From JALGVA01 sp964617715 (GTDB lineage Bacteria; Armatimonadota; Zipacnadia; Zipacnadales; UBA5352): DNA of 37,239 nucleotides. Each line of letters starts with the position of its first letter. Within the stretch, counting starts at the first letter, position 1. A program made the translations under genes and the position numbers. The stretch spans positions 1 to 37,239 of the forward strand of contig CAZTZN010000021.1 of assembly GCA_964617715.1 (NCBI GenBank). The letters run 5' to 3'. The notes under the pieces were generated by a model, which saw only the letters and a list, made by a program, of their open reading frames with translations, did not search any database and was not told the DNA's origin. Positions 15,878 through 24,207 of the stretch are shown piece by piece.

Positions 15878-18358
15878 ATGCCCATGAAGGCCCTGTCGCG
15901 GCAGTTGCGCCTGCCACAGGCGTCAGATCTCGTCTCCGACCAGCCGGGCCTCGATCTTCTGTTGCCTCGCCGGTCCACGCGCTGGCTGTTTCGTATCCTC
16001 GCTATCGTCCTCGGGGTAGCGGCCGGCCTGATCTACGCGCATTTCTTCCTCGAACGCGCCGGCGGGCTGTGGCGCCTTGCCACGGCGGCGGTGGGCGCGA
16101 CGGTGGGGTACGTGCTGGTGCTGATGCCCGCCGCGCTCGTGCACCATACGCGCCGCCTGTGGCTGCGCCTGGTGCTGGCGTACCGCAGGCGCGCGCACGC
16201 GCAGACCATGACGCGCGCTGTGCGCGAGGCGGAGGCGCGCGTTGAGAACGATGCCGCAAGCGCGCAGTCGTGGAATGCGCTGGGCGTCCTCGCGTTGCTG
16301 AACGGAGACGAGCAGCGCGCGGTCATCGCGCTCGAACGCGCCTGCGCGATAGAGGACGCGGCCGACTACCGTGTCAATCTGGCGGCCGCCCGCGCGGAGG
16401 TCAGGGAGTTCGGCGAGGCCGCCGAGCTGCTGATAGCGGCGGCGCGCAACGGCAGTGTGGCCGAGGCGGCGCAGCACAACCTGGGCGTGCTGCTCTCGCG
16501 CCGCCCCGCGCTGCCGGTTGCGCAACGTGTAGTTGAGGAGGTCGAGGATCTGTCGGCGCCCGAGGTGCTCAACGGCCTCGGTACCTGGCAGATGGCCGCC
16601 GGGCGGCTCGACGTGGCAGAGCAGTATTTTGCGCGGGCAGCCGAGGCGAACCCCGCCGCAGTGGGCGCACGCGCGAACCTGGCGCTGGTGCAGTACCGCC
16701 GGGGGCGGCTGCGCGACGCGCTCAAGGCCATGCACGACGCCGCCACCCTGGACCCGACGAATCCGCGGCTCATCAACAACCTGGGCGCACTTCTGTCGGC
16801 GGGCGGACAACCGGCCGCGGGTGCGCGGCAACTCAGCCGCGCCGCCCGCTTCGCTCCCGGGAGCCCTGCGGTGGAACTCAATCGCGGTGTTGTGCGCCTC
16901 GTCATCGCGCGCTACGATGATGCGCTGGACAGCTTCAACGATCCCCTGGTACGCGCGGCTTACCCGGTGGAGACCGCCCACAATGCGGCGCTTGCCCTGA
17001 TTGCACTGGACCGCATCGAGGCCGCCGTGGAGCAGCTTGAGGCCGGACTCGATCACGACGCCGAAGACGCGGGGTTACGGAACAACCTGGCCTGCGTGGC
17101 GTGGGCTGAGGGCGATGAAGAACGCATGCGCGCGGAGCTGTCCCGCGTGGCGCACGCGGAGGATCGAGACGCTCTGGTTAACCTCGTCATGCTGCAGATC
17201 GAGGAGGACAGTCCGGAGGGGGCGTTGGCCATAGTGGATGAGCTGGCCGCGCGCGGCATCGACACTACCACGGTTAACCTCATGCGCGGGCTGGCGCTTT
17301 TCACTATGGCCCTGCGCTTCTATGCGCCGCAGATGACGCAGCAACAGCGCCGCGAGTTCTTCCGCGCACTGCACCTGTGCCTGCGGCCGCTTGAGACGGC
17401 GAGCAGCAGCGGGGGCGACGGCGCACTTGAGGCCGCCGTCAACCTCGCCCTGTACCGCTACGTGCGCCTGGAATTCGAGGCCGCCGCCGAGGGTTTCCTG
17501 GAAGTCGCCGCCGTGATTGCCGACGACGGTTACCTTGAGTTCTGCGCGGGGACCGCGCTCCTCGAAGCGGGGCTGGCCGCACAGCAGGCCCATCAGGCTG
17601 AGGGGGAGGCGCTGGTGGGAGAAGCCCGGGAGCTGCTCAGACGCGCCCGACGCCATCTCGAGAGCGCTGCGGAGCGCGGGCAGATCACCCCGGACTTGTT
17701 CTGCAACCTCGGGATCTGCCTGTACAACCTGGGCGACCTGGAAGCCGCCCAGATGGCCTTCCGCAAGATGTGGCAGCTTGAGGAGAGCGTAGACGCCGCC
17801 AACAACCTGGCCGTCGTCCACGCGCGCCAGGGTCAGCAGCTTCAGCACGAGGCGCGTGCCGTAGGCATGGCCAGCCGCGACCGCGAGCGTGACCTGCTGC
17901 AGAAGGCGCAAACGCACCTGTCCACCGCGTTGCACTACTTCGTCAAGGCGCTCGAGCACAATCGCGATGACCCGGTGGTGCATGGTAACATCGGGCTTGC
18001 GTACATGCTGCGCAATCGCGGCTCCGACGTCGAGGCGGCGCTGCGCCACTGGCAGCTCATGCAGATGGTGGGTGGCGCCGCCGCGCGTCGCCGTTACGAG
18101 GAGCTGACTGCACTCACGCCCGAAGAGGGCACCCGCGCGCGCTTCGATGAGACGATCATGAACGTTCGGGCGCTGAATCCGCGCGCCTGCGTGACTACCA
18201 TCCCGCCGCGGCTTTCGGGTCCGCGCTACGCCCTGCAGACCGTCACTGAGGACACCTCATGGCGCCTGCTGAGCGACGATCCGGCAGTGAGGAGGGCACT
18301 GAGGGCGCGTGATCGTCTGCAGGGCCTGGAGAAGCGCATGGCCCGGCTGTCGTTGTAA
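15878..18358 (+). CDS. TPR-repeat membrane protein
   Basis: This protein has about 826 residues. Two hydrophobic helices lie near the N-terminus (about 35-52 and 60-82), followed by a basic loop and about 700 residues of helical tetratricopeptide-like repeats. Repeat marks include SWNALGVLALLNGDEQRAV, NLGVLL, LNGLGTWQMAAGRLDVAEQY, LINNLGALLSAGGQPAAG, LFCNLGICLYNLGDLEAAQ and VHGNIGLAYMLRNRG. TPR arrays act as scaffolds for protein partners; no enzyme domain is seen. Two close starts are possible: ATG 15878 (5 nt after GGAGG) and ATG 15884 (9 nt after AGGAG). Longer upstream frames from 15773 lack a good ribosome-binding site. It follows the two surface-protein genes on the same strand. A link to their export is possible but unproven. 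Confidence 0.85.
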   Translation: MPMKALSRQLRLPQASDLVSDQPGLDLLLPRRSTRWLFRILAIVLGVAAGLIYAHFFLERAGGLWRLATAAVGATVGYVLVLMPAALVHHTRRLWLRLVLAYRRRAHAQTMTRAVREAEARVENDAASAQSWNALGVLALLNGDEQRAVIALERACAIEDAADYRVNLAAARAEVREFGEAAELLIAAARNGSVAEAAQHNLGVLLSRRPALPVAQRVVEEVEDLSAPEVLNGLGTWQMAAGRLDVAEQYFARAAEANPAAVGARANLALVQYRRGRLRDALKAMHDAATLDPTNPRLINNLGALLSAGGQPAAGARQLSRAARFAPGSPAVELNRGVVRLVIARYDDALDSFNDPLVRAAYPVETAHNAALALIALDRIEAAVEQLEAGLDHDAEDAGLRNNLACVAWAEGDEERMRAELSRVAHAEDRDALVNLVMLQIEEDSPEGALAIVDELAARGIDTTTVNLMRGLALFTMALRFYAPQMTQQQRREFFRALHLCLRPLETASSSGGDGALEAAVNLALYRYVRLEFEAAAEGFLEVAAVIADDGYLEFCAGTALLEAGLAAQQAHQAEGEALVGEARELLRRARRHLESAAERGQITPDLFCNLGICLYNLGDLEAAQMAFRKMWQLEESVDAANNLAVVHARQGQQLQHEARAVGMASRDRERDLLQKAQTHLSTALHYFVKALEHNRDDPVVHGNIGLAYMLRNRGSDVEAALRHWQLMQMVGGAAARRRYEELTALTPEEGTRARFDETIMNVRALNPRACVTTIPPRLSGPRYALQTVTEDTSWRLLSDDPAVRRALRARDRLQGLEKRMARLSL

Positions 18359-18480
18359 ACCGTGCGTCGGGCCGCCGATGACCGCGCCGGTGTGCGCGGG
18401 CGACGGTCCTGCGCAGGTCCCCGCAGTACTCCCGGCGAAACGCCTTCCCCAACTGCCATGCTGCGTCGGAGGTGACGTTG

Positions 18481-20997
18481 ATGAGTCGCCATCATGCGAT
18501 CTGCGCGTGCCTGCTGGTGCTCGCAGCCGGAGCATGCCGTGCTCAGGAGCTGCCCGTGCGGGATTTCGCCTACCATGAGGGGTTTGAGACCGGCGAAGAT
18601 CCGGTGCGCTTCTGGGTCAGCAACGGTGAATACGAGGTCAATTTCAAGGGCGTGACCGACGAACGCGCTTTTGAGGGGCAACACTCCTTCAAACTCGACG
18701 TCACCCTCAACTCCGGGAGTTACTTCTACTGGGATGTGCCCGTGCGCCTGCCTGCGGAGGGCGACCTGCGATTCTCCGCGCGCATCCTCATCGCCGAGGG
18801 CAACACCGCGCGCGCCGGCATCGGCGTCAACTGGCTCTATCCGCCCACCCGCCACTCCGGCTGCGGCGCCTTCAGTAATTTCGACGAGCCCTCCGATGAG
18901 TGGCGGCTGATCGAGGCCGACCTCGATGATCTGGCCCCCGGTCGCGCCCAGGGCGTGCTGAGCAAGTGGGTCGATGGCGCCGAGGCATCGCAGGTCGGGA
19001 TATACATCGACCGCTGGGGCATATTCATCAACGGCTCTCCAGGCAAGCGCGCGGTGATCTACGTGGACGACGTGCGCATCGAGGGGCAGGTGGTCGAGGA
19101 GGAGGCCTACCAGGCCGCCATCGCCCGCCGCTGGGCGCCCTTTGCGGACGCCTGGGCGCAGCGGGTCGAAGGCTGGCGCGGCCAGCTCGCGGTCGCACAG
19201 CAGCGGATGGCGGACCTGCCTGAGCTTCCCGGGCGTCTGCAGCCTGCGGCCGGGGTGTCGCAGGCCGCCCTTGAGCGCGCTCGCACCGCCCTCGAAACGA
19301 TGGCCACGCAAGGCTACGCTCGGCCGCAGGAGGTCGCGGCTCTGCAGGCGGATCTGCGCACCGCAGAGCTGGCTCCGATGACGCTGGAGCAGGTGGCCGC
19401 GGCCGTTGAGGCGGGGCAGGCACTGCTGGCAACGCCGGTGCGGGCCATCAGCAATGCGCGCATTCTGCCCAACGAGCTGATCGTGCCCGCCGAGCCCGGT
19501 CCCGTCGAGATCGCGGCCTGCCGGGGGGAGTATGAGTCCGGCAGCTTCGTGGTGCTGGCGCTGCAGGACCTGAGCGGGTTGCTGGTGACGCCGAGCGACC
19601 TGGTCGCCGGAGACGCTGTGATCCCGGCGAGCGCTGTAGACGTGAAGATTGTGAAGGTCTGGTATCAGGCCGGACGCGGCATCCACGACCTGAAGGACCG
19701 CATTCTCGTGCCGGAGTTGCTGCTCAACGACGACGCGCTGGTGCGAGTCGATGAGGACGAGCAGAACAACTACCTCCGCAGCACCGGCCCGGATGGCACG
19801 GAGAGCTACGTGCTGTGCAGCGGGCCGACGTCCGAGATGCTCGAGGGCGTGCGGCCCGTGGATGCGGAGACGCTGCAGCCGCTCGACCTGCCCACCATGC
19901 GCCTGCAGCAGTACTGGGTGACCGTGCACGTCCCCGGTGACGCCGCTGCGGGCGAGTACACCGGCGCACTGCGTCTGACCAGCGAGGCGGGGGAGAGCGA
20001 ACTCCCCCTCAAGCTGACGGTCCACGATTTCGATCTCGCCCCGGCGCCGTTGACGTACTCAGTGTACTACCGCGCCCGGCTGAACGCGGAGGACGAGCCC
20101 GGCATCAACTCCGAGTCACGATCACAGGAACAATACCTGGCCGAGATGCGCGACATGGTCGCCCACGCGTGTCTCTACCCGACTATCTACCAGAAGTACG
20201 ATGAGGAGCTCCTGCCCCGGGCGCTGGAGCTGCGCGAGCAGGCCGGGCTGGGCCGCGAGCGCCTGTTCACGCTGGGGATCTCGACGGGGGCGCCACAGAC
20301 TGAGGAGGAGATTGACACTCTGCGTTCACACGTGCGCCGGTGGCTGGCGATGGCGGAGCGCTTCGGCTACGACAAGCTCTACGTCTACGGGATCGACGAG
20401 GCGCGCGGCGAACGTCTGACGGCCCAGCGCGCCGCGTGGGCGGCGGTCCGGGAGGAGGGCGCCGGCACCTTCGTGGCGTGCTACTACGGCACCTTCGAGG
20501 CGATGGGCGACCTGCTCGACGTGGCGGTGCTCGCGCATCGGCCCGATCCTGAGGAAGCGGCCAAGTTCCACGGCGTCGGCAGCGAGGTCTTCACCTACGC
20601 CTTCCCGCAGGTGGGCCCTGAGGAGCCCGAGACCTTCCGCCGCAACTTCGGCCTGGTGTTGTGGCAGGCGGGCTTCGACGGCGCGATGGACTACGCCTAC
20701 CAGCATGGCTTCGGGCACGTGTGGAACGACTTCGACAGCGACCGCTACCGCGATCACAACTTCACATACCCTACCGTCAACGGAGTCGTTGACACGGTGC
20801 AGTGGGAGGGCTTCCGCGAGGCGTCTGATGACACCCGTTACATGGCCACCCTGCTGGCCGCCATCGAGGCGTGCGACGACGCTGACGTCAAGGCCGCCGC
20901 GCGGCAGTGGGTCGATGAGCTTGACCCGCAGCGCGACCTCTACGAGGTGCGCGCGGAGATGGTCGCGCATATCCGGGCGTGCCTCGGGCTTCCCTGA
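18481..20997 (+). CDS. Large secreted glycosidase-like protein
   Basis: This exported protein has 838 residues from ATG 18481, with GGAGGTGA at 18467-18474. The GTG at 18472 lies inside that site and is rejected. A signal peptide covers about 1-22. The N-terminal ~190 residues form a carbohydrate-binding-like beta sandwich (FYWDVPVRL, KRAVIYVDDVRIEG). A helical linker follows to ~320. The C-terminal ~500 residues resemble DUF4091-type putative glycoside hydrolases: IAACRGEYESGSFVV, ELLLNDDALVRVD, LKLTVHDFDLAPAPLTYSVY, then barrel-like segments LYVYGIDEARG and GAGTFVACYYG. The E of GIDEARG is a possible catalytic residue. The family call is from memory of similar sequences. It is followed by a separate promoter for mutM, so it is probably monocistronic. 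Confidence 0.75.
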   Translation: MSRHHAICACLLVLAAGACRAQELPVRDFAYHEGFETGEDPVRFWVSNGEYEVNFKGVTDERAFEGQHSFKLDVTLNSGSYFYWDVPVRLPAEGDLRFSARILIAEGNTARAGIGVNWLYPPTRHSGCGAFSNFDEPSDEWRLIEADLDDLAPGRAQGVLSKWVDGAEASQVGIYIDRWGIFINGSPGKRAVIYVDDVRIEGQVVEEEAYQAAIARRWAPFADAWAQRVEGWRGQLAVAQQRMADLPELPGRLQPAAGVSQAALERARTALETMATQGYARPQEVAALQADLRTAELAPMTLEQVAAAVEAGQALLATPVRAISNARILPNELIVPAEPGPVEIAACRGEYESGSFVVLALQDLSGLLVTPSDLVAGDAVIPASAVDVKIVKVWYQAGRGIHDLKDRILVPELLLNDDALVRVDEDEQNNYLRSTGPDGTESYVLCSGPTSEMLEGVRPVDAETLQPLDLPTMRLQQYWVTVHVPGDAAAGEYTGALRLTSEAGESELPLKLTVHDFDLAPAPLTYSVYYRARLNAEDEPGINSESRSQEQYLAEMRDMVAHACLYPTIYQKYDEELLPRALELREQAGLGRERLFTLGISTGAPQTEEEIDTLRSHVRRWLAMAERFGYDKLYVYGIDEARGERLTAQRAAWAAVREEGAGTFVACYYGTFEAMGDLLDVAVLAHRPDPEEAAKFHGVGSEVFTYAFPQVGPEEPETFRRNFGLVLWQAGFDGAMDYAYQHGFGHVWNDFDSDRYRDHNFTYPTVNGVVDTVQWEGFREASDDTRYMATLLAAIEACDDADVKAAARQWVDELDPQRDLYEVRAEMVAHIRACLGLP

Positions 20998-21028
20998 GCC
21001 ACGCGAGCGGTCGGCAACCGACTTCTGA

Positions 21029-21057
21029 TTGACAGGCGTCCCCGGGAGCCGTATCCT
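21029..21057 (+). promoter_or_regulatory. Sigma70-type promoter upstream of mutM
   Basis: A perfect TTGACA (21029-21034) is followed by a 17-bp spacer and TATCCT (21052-21057). The expected start near 21064 leaves a leader of about 70 nt before mutM. A short stem GTCGG/CCGAC lies just upstream and may end the preceding transcript weakly. Confidence 0.65.
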
Positions 21058-21132
21058 CTGCTCTGTGCCGGTGTCGGCGGGGCGCCGGTGCATCGCGTCA
21101 TCCCGTCCATGCGCCCGTCGCTGAGGAGTTCC

Positions 21133-21966
21133 ATGCCCGAGCTTCCCGAGGTCGAGACCGTGCGGCGTGACCTTGCCTGTGCCCTGAGCGGGCAGACGCT
21201 TGAGCGCGTGCGCGTGCGTCGCAGCGACATCGTTAAGGGCTGCGGTCGCCAGAAACTCGCGCGCGAGCTGACCGGTCGGACGGTCGGGGCGATCGGTCGG
21301 CTGGGGAAGAACCTGATTGTCAACCTGTCGGACGGCGCGGTGCTCCTGGTGCACCTGGGGATGTCCGGGCGCTTTTACGTCGCGGAGGCCGGCGAAACGC
21401 TGGAGAAGCACACGCACCTCATCGCCGAGCTGTCAAACGGGCGGCGGTTGATCTTCCGGGATCCCCGCCGGCTGGGCCATCTGGAGCTGTGCGCCGACGG
21501 ACGCATCGAAGACGCGCAGATGCTGCGCAATGTCGGTATTGATGCGATGTCCGACGAGTTCACCGCGCAGCGCTTCGCGGAGATGCTGGCGGGGCGGACC
21601 GCGCCGATCAAGGCGGCGCTCATGGACCAGCGCCGCGTCGCGGGTATCGGCAATATCTACGCCTGCGAGGCCCTGCACCGCGCAGGGATCGCGCCCGTGG
21701 CGCCGTGCGGTGAGCTGAGCGCCGACGAGGTGGGTCGTCTGCACCGGGCGATTCGGCGCGTGCTGGCCGAGGCCATCGCCGCCGAGGGCACTACCATCGC
21801 CGACTACGTAACCGGCGCGGGCGTCCCCGGCCGCTTCCAGGAGCGTCTGCGCGTCTACGGGCGCGAGGGCGAGCGCTGCCGTAAACGCGGCTGCGGGGGG
21901 ATCATCGAGCGCATCGTGCAGAGCAACCGATCGACCTTCTACTGCCCGGTCTGCCAGCGCGGCTGA
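21133..21966 (+). CDS. mutM: Formamidopyrimidine-DNA glycosylase (Fpg/MutM)
   Basis: Fpg removes oxidised purines such as 8-oxoguanine and cleaves the abasic strand by beta,delta-elimination. The protein has 277 residues, normal for the family. The start is fixed by function: Pro2 must become the N-terminal nucleophile, and MPELPEVET begins at ATG 21133, with GAGGAG 4-6 nt upstream. Other marks are GRLGKNLIV (Lys59), LLVHLGMSGRF, FRDPRRLG, RRVAGIGNIYACEAL and the helix-two-turn-helix region. The C-terminal zinc finger has C249, C254, C271 and C274, that is CxxxxC rather than the usual CxxC in the first knuckle. The cysteine synthase gene follows 40 bp later. Confidence 0.96.
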   Translation: MPELPEVETVRRDLACALSGQTLERVRVRRSDIVKGCGRQKLARELTGRTVGAIGRLGKNLIVNLSDGAVLLVHLGMSGRFYVAEAGETLEKHTHLIAELSNGRRLIFRDPRRLGHLELCADGRIEDAQMLRNVGIDAMSDEFTAQRFAEMLAGRTAPIKAALMDQRRVAGIGNIYACEALHRAGIAPVAPCGELSADEVGRLHRAIRRVLAEAIAAEGTTIADYVTGAGVPGRFQERLRVYGREGERCRKRGCGGIIERIVQSNRSTFYCPVCQRG

Positions 21967-22006
21967 GCGCACCGGGCGTAACCGTGCAGCGAAGTGGAGT
22001 GAGACC

Positions 22007-22909
22007 ATGAAGTGCGGCAGCATCCTCGACACCATCGGCTCCACACCCATTGTGTCCATCGGCTGCGATGCGCCCTGCGAGATCTGGGCGAAGGCTGAGT
22101 ACCTGAACCCCGGCGGGTCCATCAAGGACCGGGTCGCCGTGCGCATGATCGAGGCGGCGGAGGAGCGCGGAGACCTCCGCCCCGGCGCCACGCTGGTCGA
22201 GCCTTCCTCCGGCAATACCGGCATCGCCGTGGCGTTGGTGGGCGTGCAGAAGGGCTACCGTGTCATCATCGTCATGCCCGAGGACATGAGCGAGGAGCGC
22301 AAGAAGATCATCTCGGCCTTCGGCGGTGAGCTGGAGCTGACACCCAGGGAGGCCAACATCGAGGGCGCCTGCGACCGCGCCCGCGAGCTGATCGACGAGA
22401 TCGACGGCGCGGTCATGCTCCAGCAGTTCGAGAACCCCGACAATCCCGCCGTGCACTACGAGCAGACCGGCCCCGAGATCTGGCTCGACCTCAACGGCCG
22501 GGTAGATGCCTTCGTGGCCGGAATCGGTTCGGGCGGGACCTTCGCGGGAGTGGGCAGGTTCCTGCGCGAACACAACCCGGACGTCTACCTCGCGGCGGTT
22601 GAGCCCGCCAACGCGGCGGCGCTGCTCGGCCACGAGCCGGGCCTGCACTGCATCCCCGGCATCGGAGACGGCTTCGTCCCGCCGGTGCTCGACACCTCGA
22701 TCATCAGCGAAGTCATCACCGTCGAGGACGATGAGGCCATCGCCACCACGCGGCGGCTCGCGCGCGATGAGGGACTGCTGGTGGGCACGTCCTCGGGCGC
22801 CAATGTCTGGGCGGCCCGCCGACTGGCGGAGGAGCTTGAGCCCGGCAGCGTCATCGCGACCGTGCTGCCCGACCGCGCCGAGCGTTACTTCTCTACCGCG
22901 CTGATTTAG
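22007..22909 (+). CDS. cysK: Cysteine synthase (O-acetylserine sulfhydrylase, PLP)
   Basis: This PLP enzyme of the CysK/CysM fold makes cysteine from O-acetylserine and sulfide; the size of 300 residues is normal. The PLP lysine is in NPGGSIKDR (near residue 43). The substrate loop is SSGNTG, the phosphate loop GIGSGGT, and the pyrimidine-ring serine lies in VGTSSGAN. The C-terminus PDRAERYFST is of the standard type. CysK is preferred to CysM or cystathionine beta-synthase from the ILDTIGSTPIV start and the QFENPDNPAVHYEQTGPE segment, but the subfamily is not decisive. It starts at ATG 22007 with a GGAG-type site about 9-11 nt upstream, and is probably cotranscribed with mutM. After the stop there are two 11-bp direct repeats (22914-22924 and 22929-22939) and two adjacent palindromes (22967-22978 and 22979-22990). 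Confidence 0.92.
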   Translation: MKCGSILDTIGSTPIVSIGCDAPCEIWAKAEYLNPGGSIKDRVAVRMIEAAEERGDLRPGATLVEPSSGNTGIAVALVGVQKGYRVIIVMPEDMSEERKKIISAFGGELELTPREANIEGACDRARELIDEIDGAVMLQQFENPDNPAVHYEQTGPEIWLDLNGRVDAFVAGIGSGGTFAGVGRFLREHNPDVYLAAVEPANAAALLGHEPGLHCIPGIGDGFVPPVLDTSIISEVITVEDDEAIATTRRLARDEGLLVGTSSGANVWAARRLAEELEPGSVIATVLPDRAERYFSTALI

Positions 22910-23022
22910 CCGGAGAAGGCGTCGCGCCAGAAGGCGTCGAATAAGCCGCCGACACAGTCAGAGAGACCGGGATCCCGGGCCCGCGCGGGCGCCGGGGGCG
23001 AATATCACCGGAGGTGACCAGG

Positions 23023-24063
23023 ATGGGCGAGATCAAGGTCGGAGTCGTCGGACTGGGTTGGGCCGCCAGCGGGCATCTGCCTGCCTTTGCCGCGAACCCC
23101 AACTGCGTGGTGGACGCACTGTGTTCGAGCAAGGATCTTACGCCCGAGCAGATCCGGGAGATGACCGGCGGGCATGACGCCACACTCTACCGAGACTACG
23201 ACGAGTTCCTCAAGCACCCGGGGCTGGACGTCGTGGACATCTGCACTCCTCACCCGGTGCACGCCCCACAGGCAATCAAGGCCGCCGAGGCGGGCAAGCA
23301 CCTGATGATCGAGAAGCCGCTGGCTGTGACCTGGGAGGACCTGGTGGCGATGAAGGCGGCCATCGACGCCGCCGGTGTGCTCAGCACCGTGTACTTCGAG
23401 CTGCGCTTCATCCCGCACTTCCAGCTCATCAAGTCGGTCATGGAGATGGGGCTGCTGGGCGACGTGCATTTCTTCGAGATCGACTACTATCACGGCATCG
23501 GTCCCTGGTACGGCCAGTTCGAGTGGAACGTCAAGAAGGAAATCGGCGGCAGCGCGCTGATCACCGCCGGCTGCCATGCCCTTGACGCCATGATGGCCTT
23601 CGCCGACCGCGAGGTCGAGGAGGTCTCGGCGTACTCGGTGAAGTCCTCGGCCGAGTGGGCTCAGCCCTACGAGTACGACACCACCTCGACGGCCATCGTC
23701 AAGTTCGCCGATGGTGCGATAGGCAAGTGTACCTCGTGCATCGACTGCCGCCAGCCCTACGTTTTCAACGTGCACCTGGTGGGCAGCGAGGGCACGCTCT
23801 GGAACGACCAGATGTGGAGCACGCAGATGGAGGGCCTGCGTGCCGACGAGTGGGTGAAGACGCCCACCGCGCAGGCCGAGTCCGGCGATGTGCTGGACCA
23901 CCCCTACCCGCCGCAGATCGATGAGTTCATCGACTGCGTGGCATCAGGGCGCGACTCGAGGATCAACTTCGCCGAGGCGTTCAAGACCCATCGGGTCATG
24001 TTCGCCATCGAGAAGTCGCTGGCCGAGGGGCGGCCGGTGAAGGTCGCCGAGCTGCAGGTGTGA
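23023..24063 (+). CDS. Gfo/Idh/MocA-family NAD(P)-dependent oxidoreductase
   Basis: This soluble dehydrogenase has 346 residues from ATG 23023; GGAGG at 23010-23014 gives 8-nt spacing, and the GTG at 23014 lies within that site. The N-terminal Rossmann fold is VGVVGLGWAASGHLPAF. The family motif is EKPLAVTWEDL (Lys near residue 93), and the substrate side carries GCHALDAMMAF. Members oxidise or reduce sugars, inositols and sugar derivatives with NAD(P), so the substrate is probably a carbohydrate but cannot be named. It is convergent with the radical SAM gene and separated from it by a large hairpin. Confidence 0.9.
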   Translation: MGEIKVGVVGLGWAASGHLPAFAANPNCVVDALCSSKDLTPEQIREMTGGHDATLYRDYDEFLKHPGLDVVDICTPHPVHAPQAIKAAEAGKHLMIEKPLAVTWEDLVAMKAAIDAAGVLSTVYFELRFIPHFQLIKSVMEMGLLGDVHFFEIDYYHGIGPWYGQFEWNVKKEIGGSALITAGCHALDAMMAFADREVEEVSAYSVKSSAEWAQPYEYDTTSTAIVKFADGAIGKCTSCIDCRQPYVFNVHLVGSEGTLWNDQMWSTQMEGLRADEWVKTPTAQAESGDVLDHPYPPQIDEFIDCVASGRDSRINFAEAFKTHRVMFAIEKSLAEGRPVKVAELQV

Positions 24064-24083
24064 TGACGCCCGCATGGCGGGCA

Positions 24084-24132
24084 CCGGAGCCGGCGACGGG
24101 CCGTTGATGCACGGCTCATTCGCCGGCTCCGG
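24084..24132. terminator. Large hairpin between convergent genes
   Basis: A perfect 13-bp outer stem (24084-24096 with 24120-24132) encloses a second stem of about 7 bp (GGGCCGT with ACGGCTC, one G-T pair). It sits between the stops at 24063 and 24208 and could terminate transcription from both sides. Confidence 0.6.
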
Positions 24133-24207
24133 CGGTTCTCGGAGGTGCGTGGACCGTGGGGCTCGTCGGTCAGGCGGCCGCGGCTGCACATCGCCGGGTT
24201 CGCCCGG

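Noticed and set aside
21877..21957. CxxxxC instead of CxxC in the MutM zinc finger
   Set aside because: I recall similar CxxxxC forms in Fpg proteins of other bacteria, and all four cysteines are present, so this is probably a normal variant.
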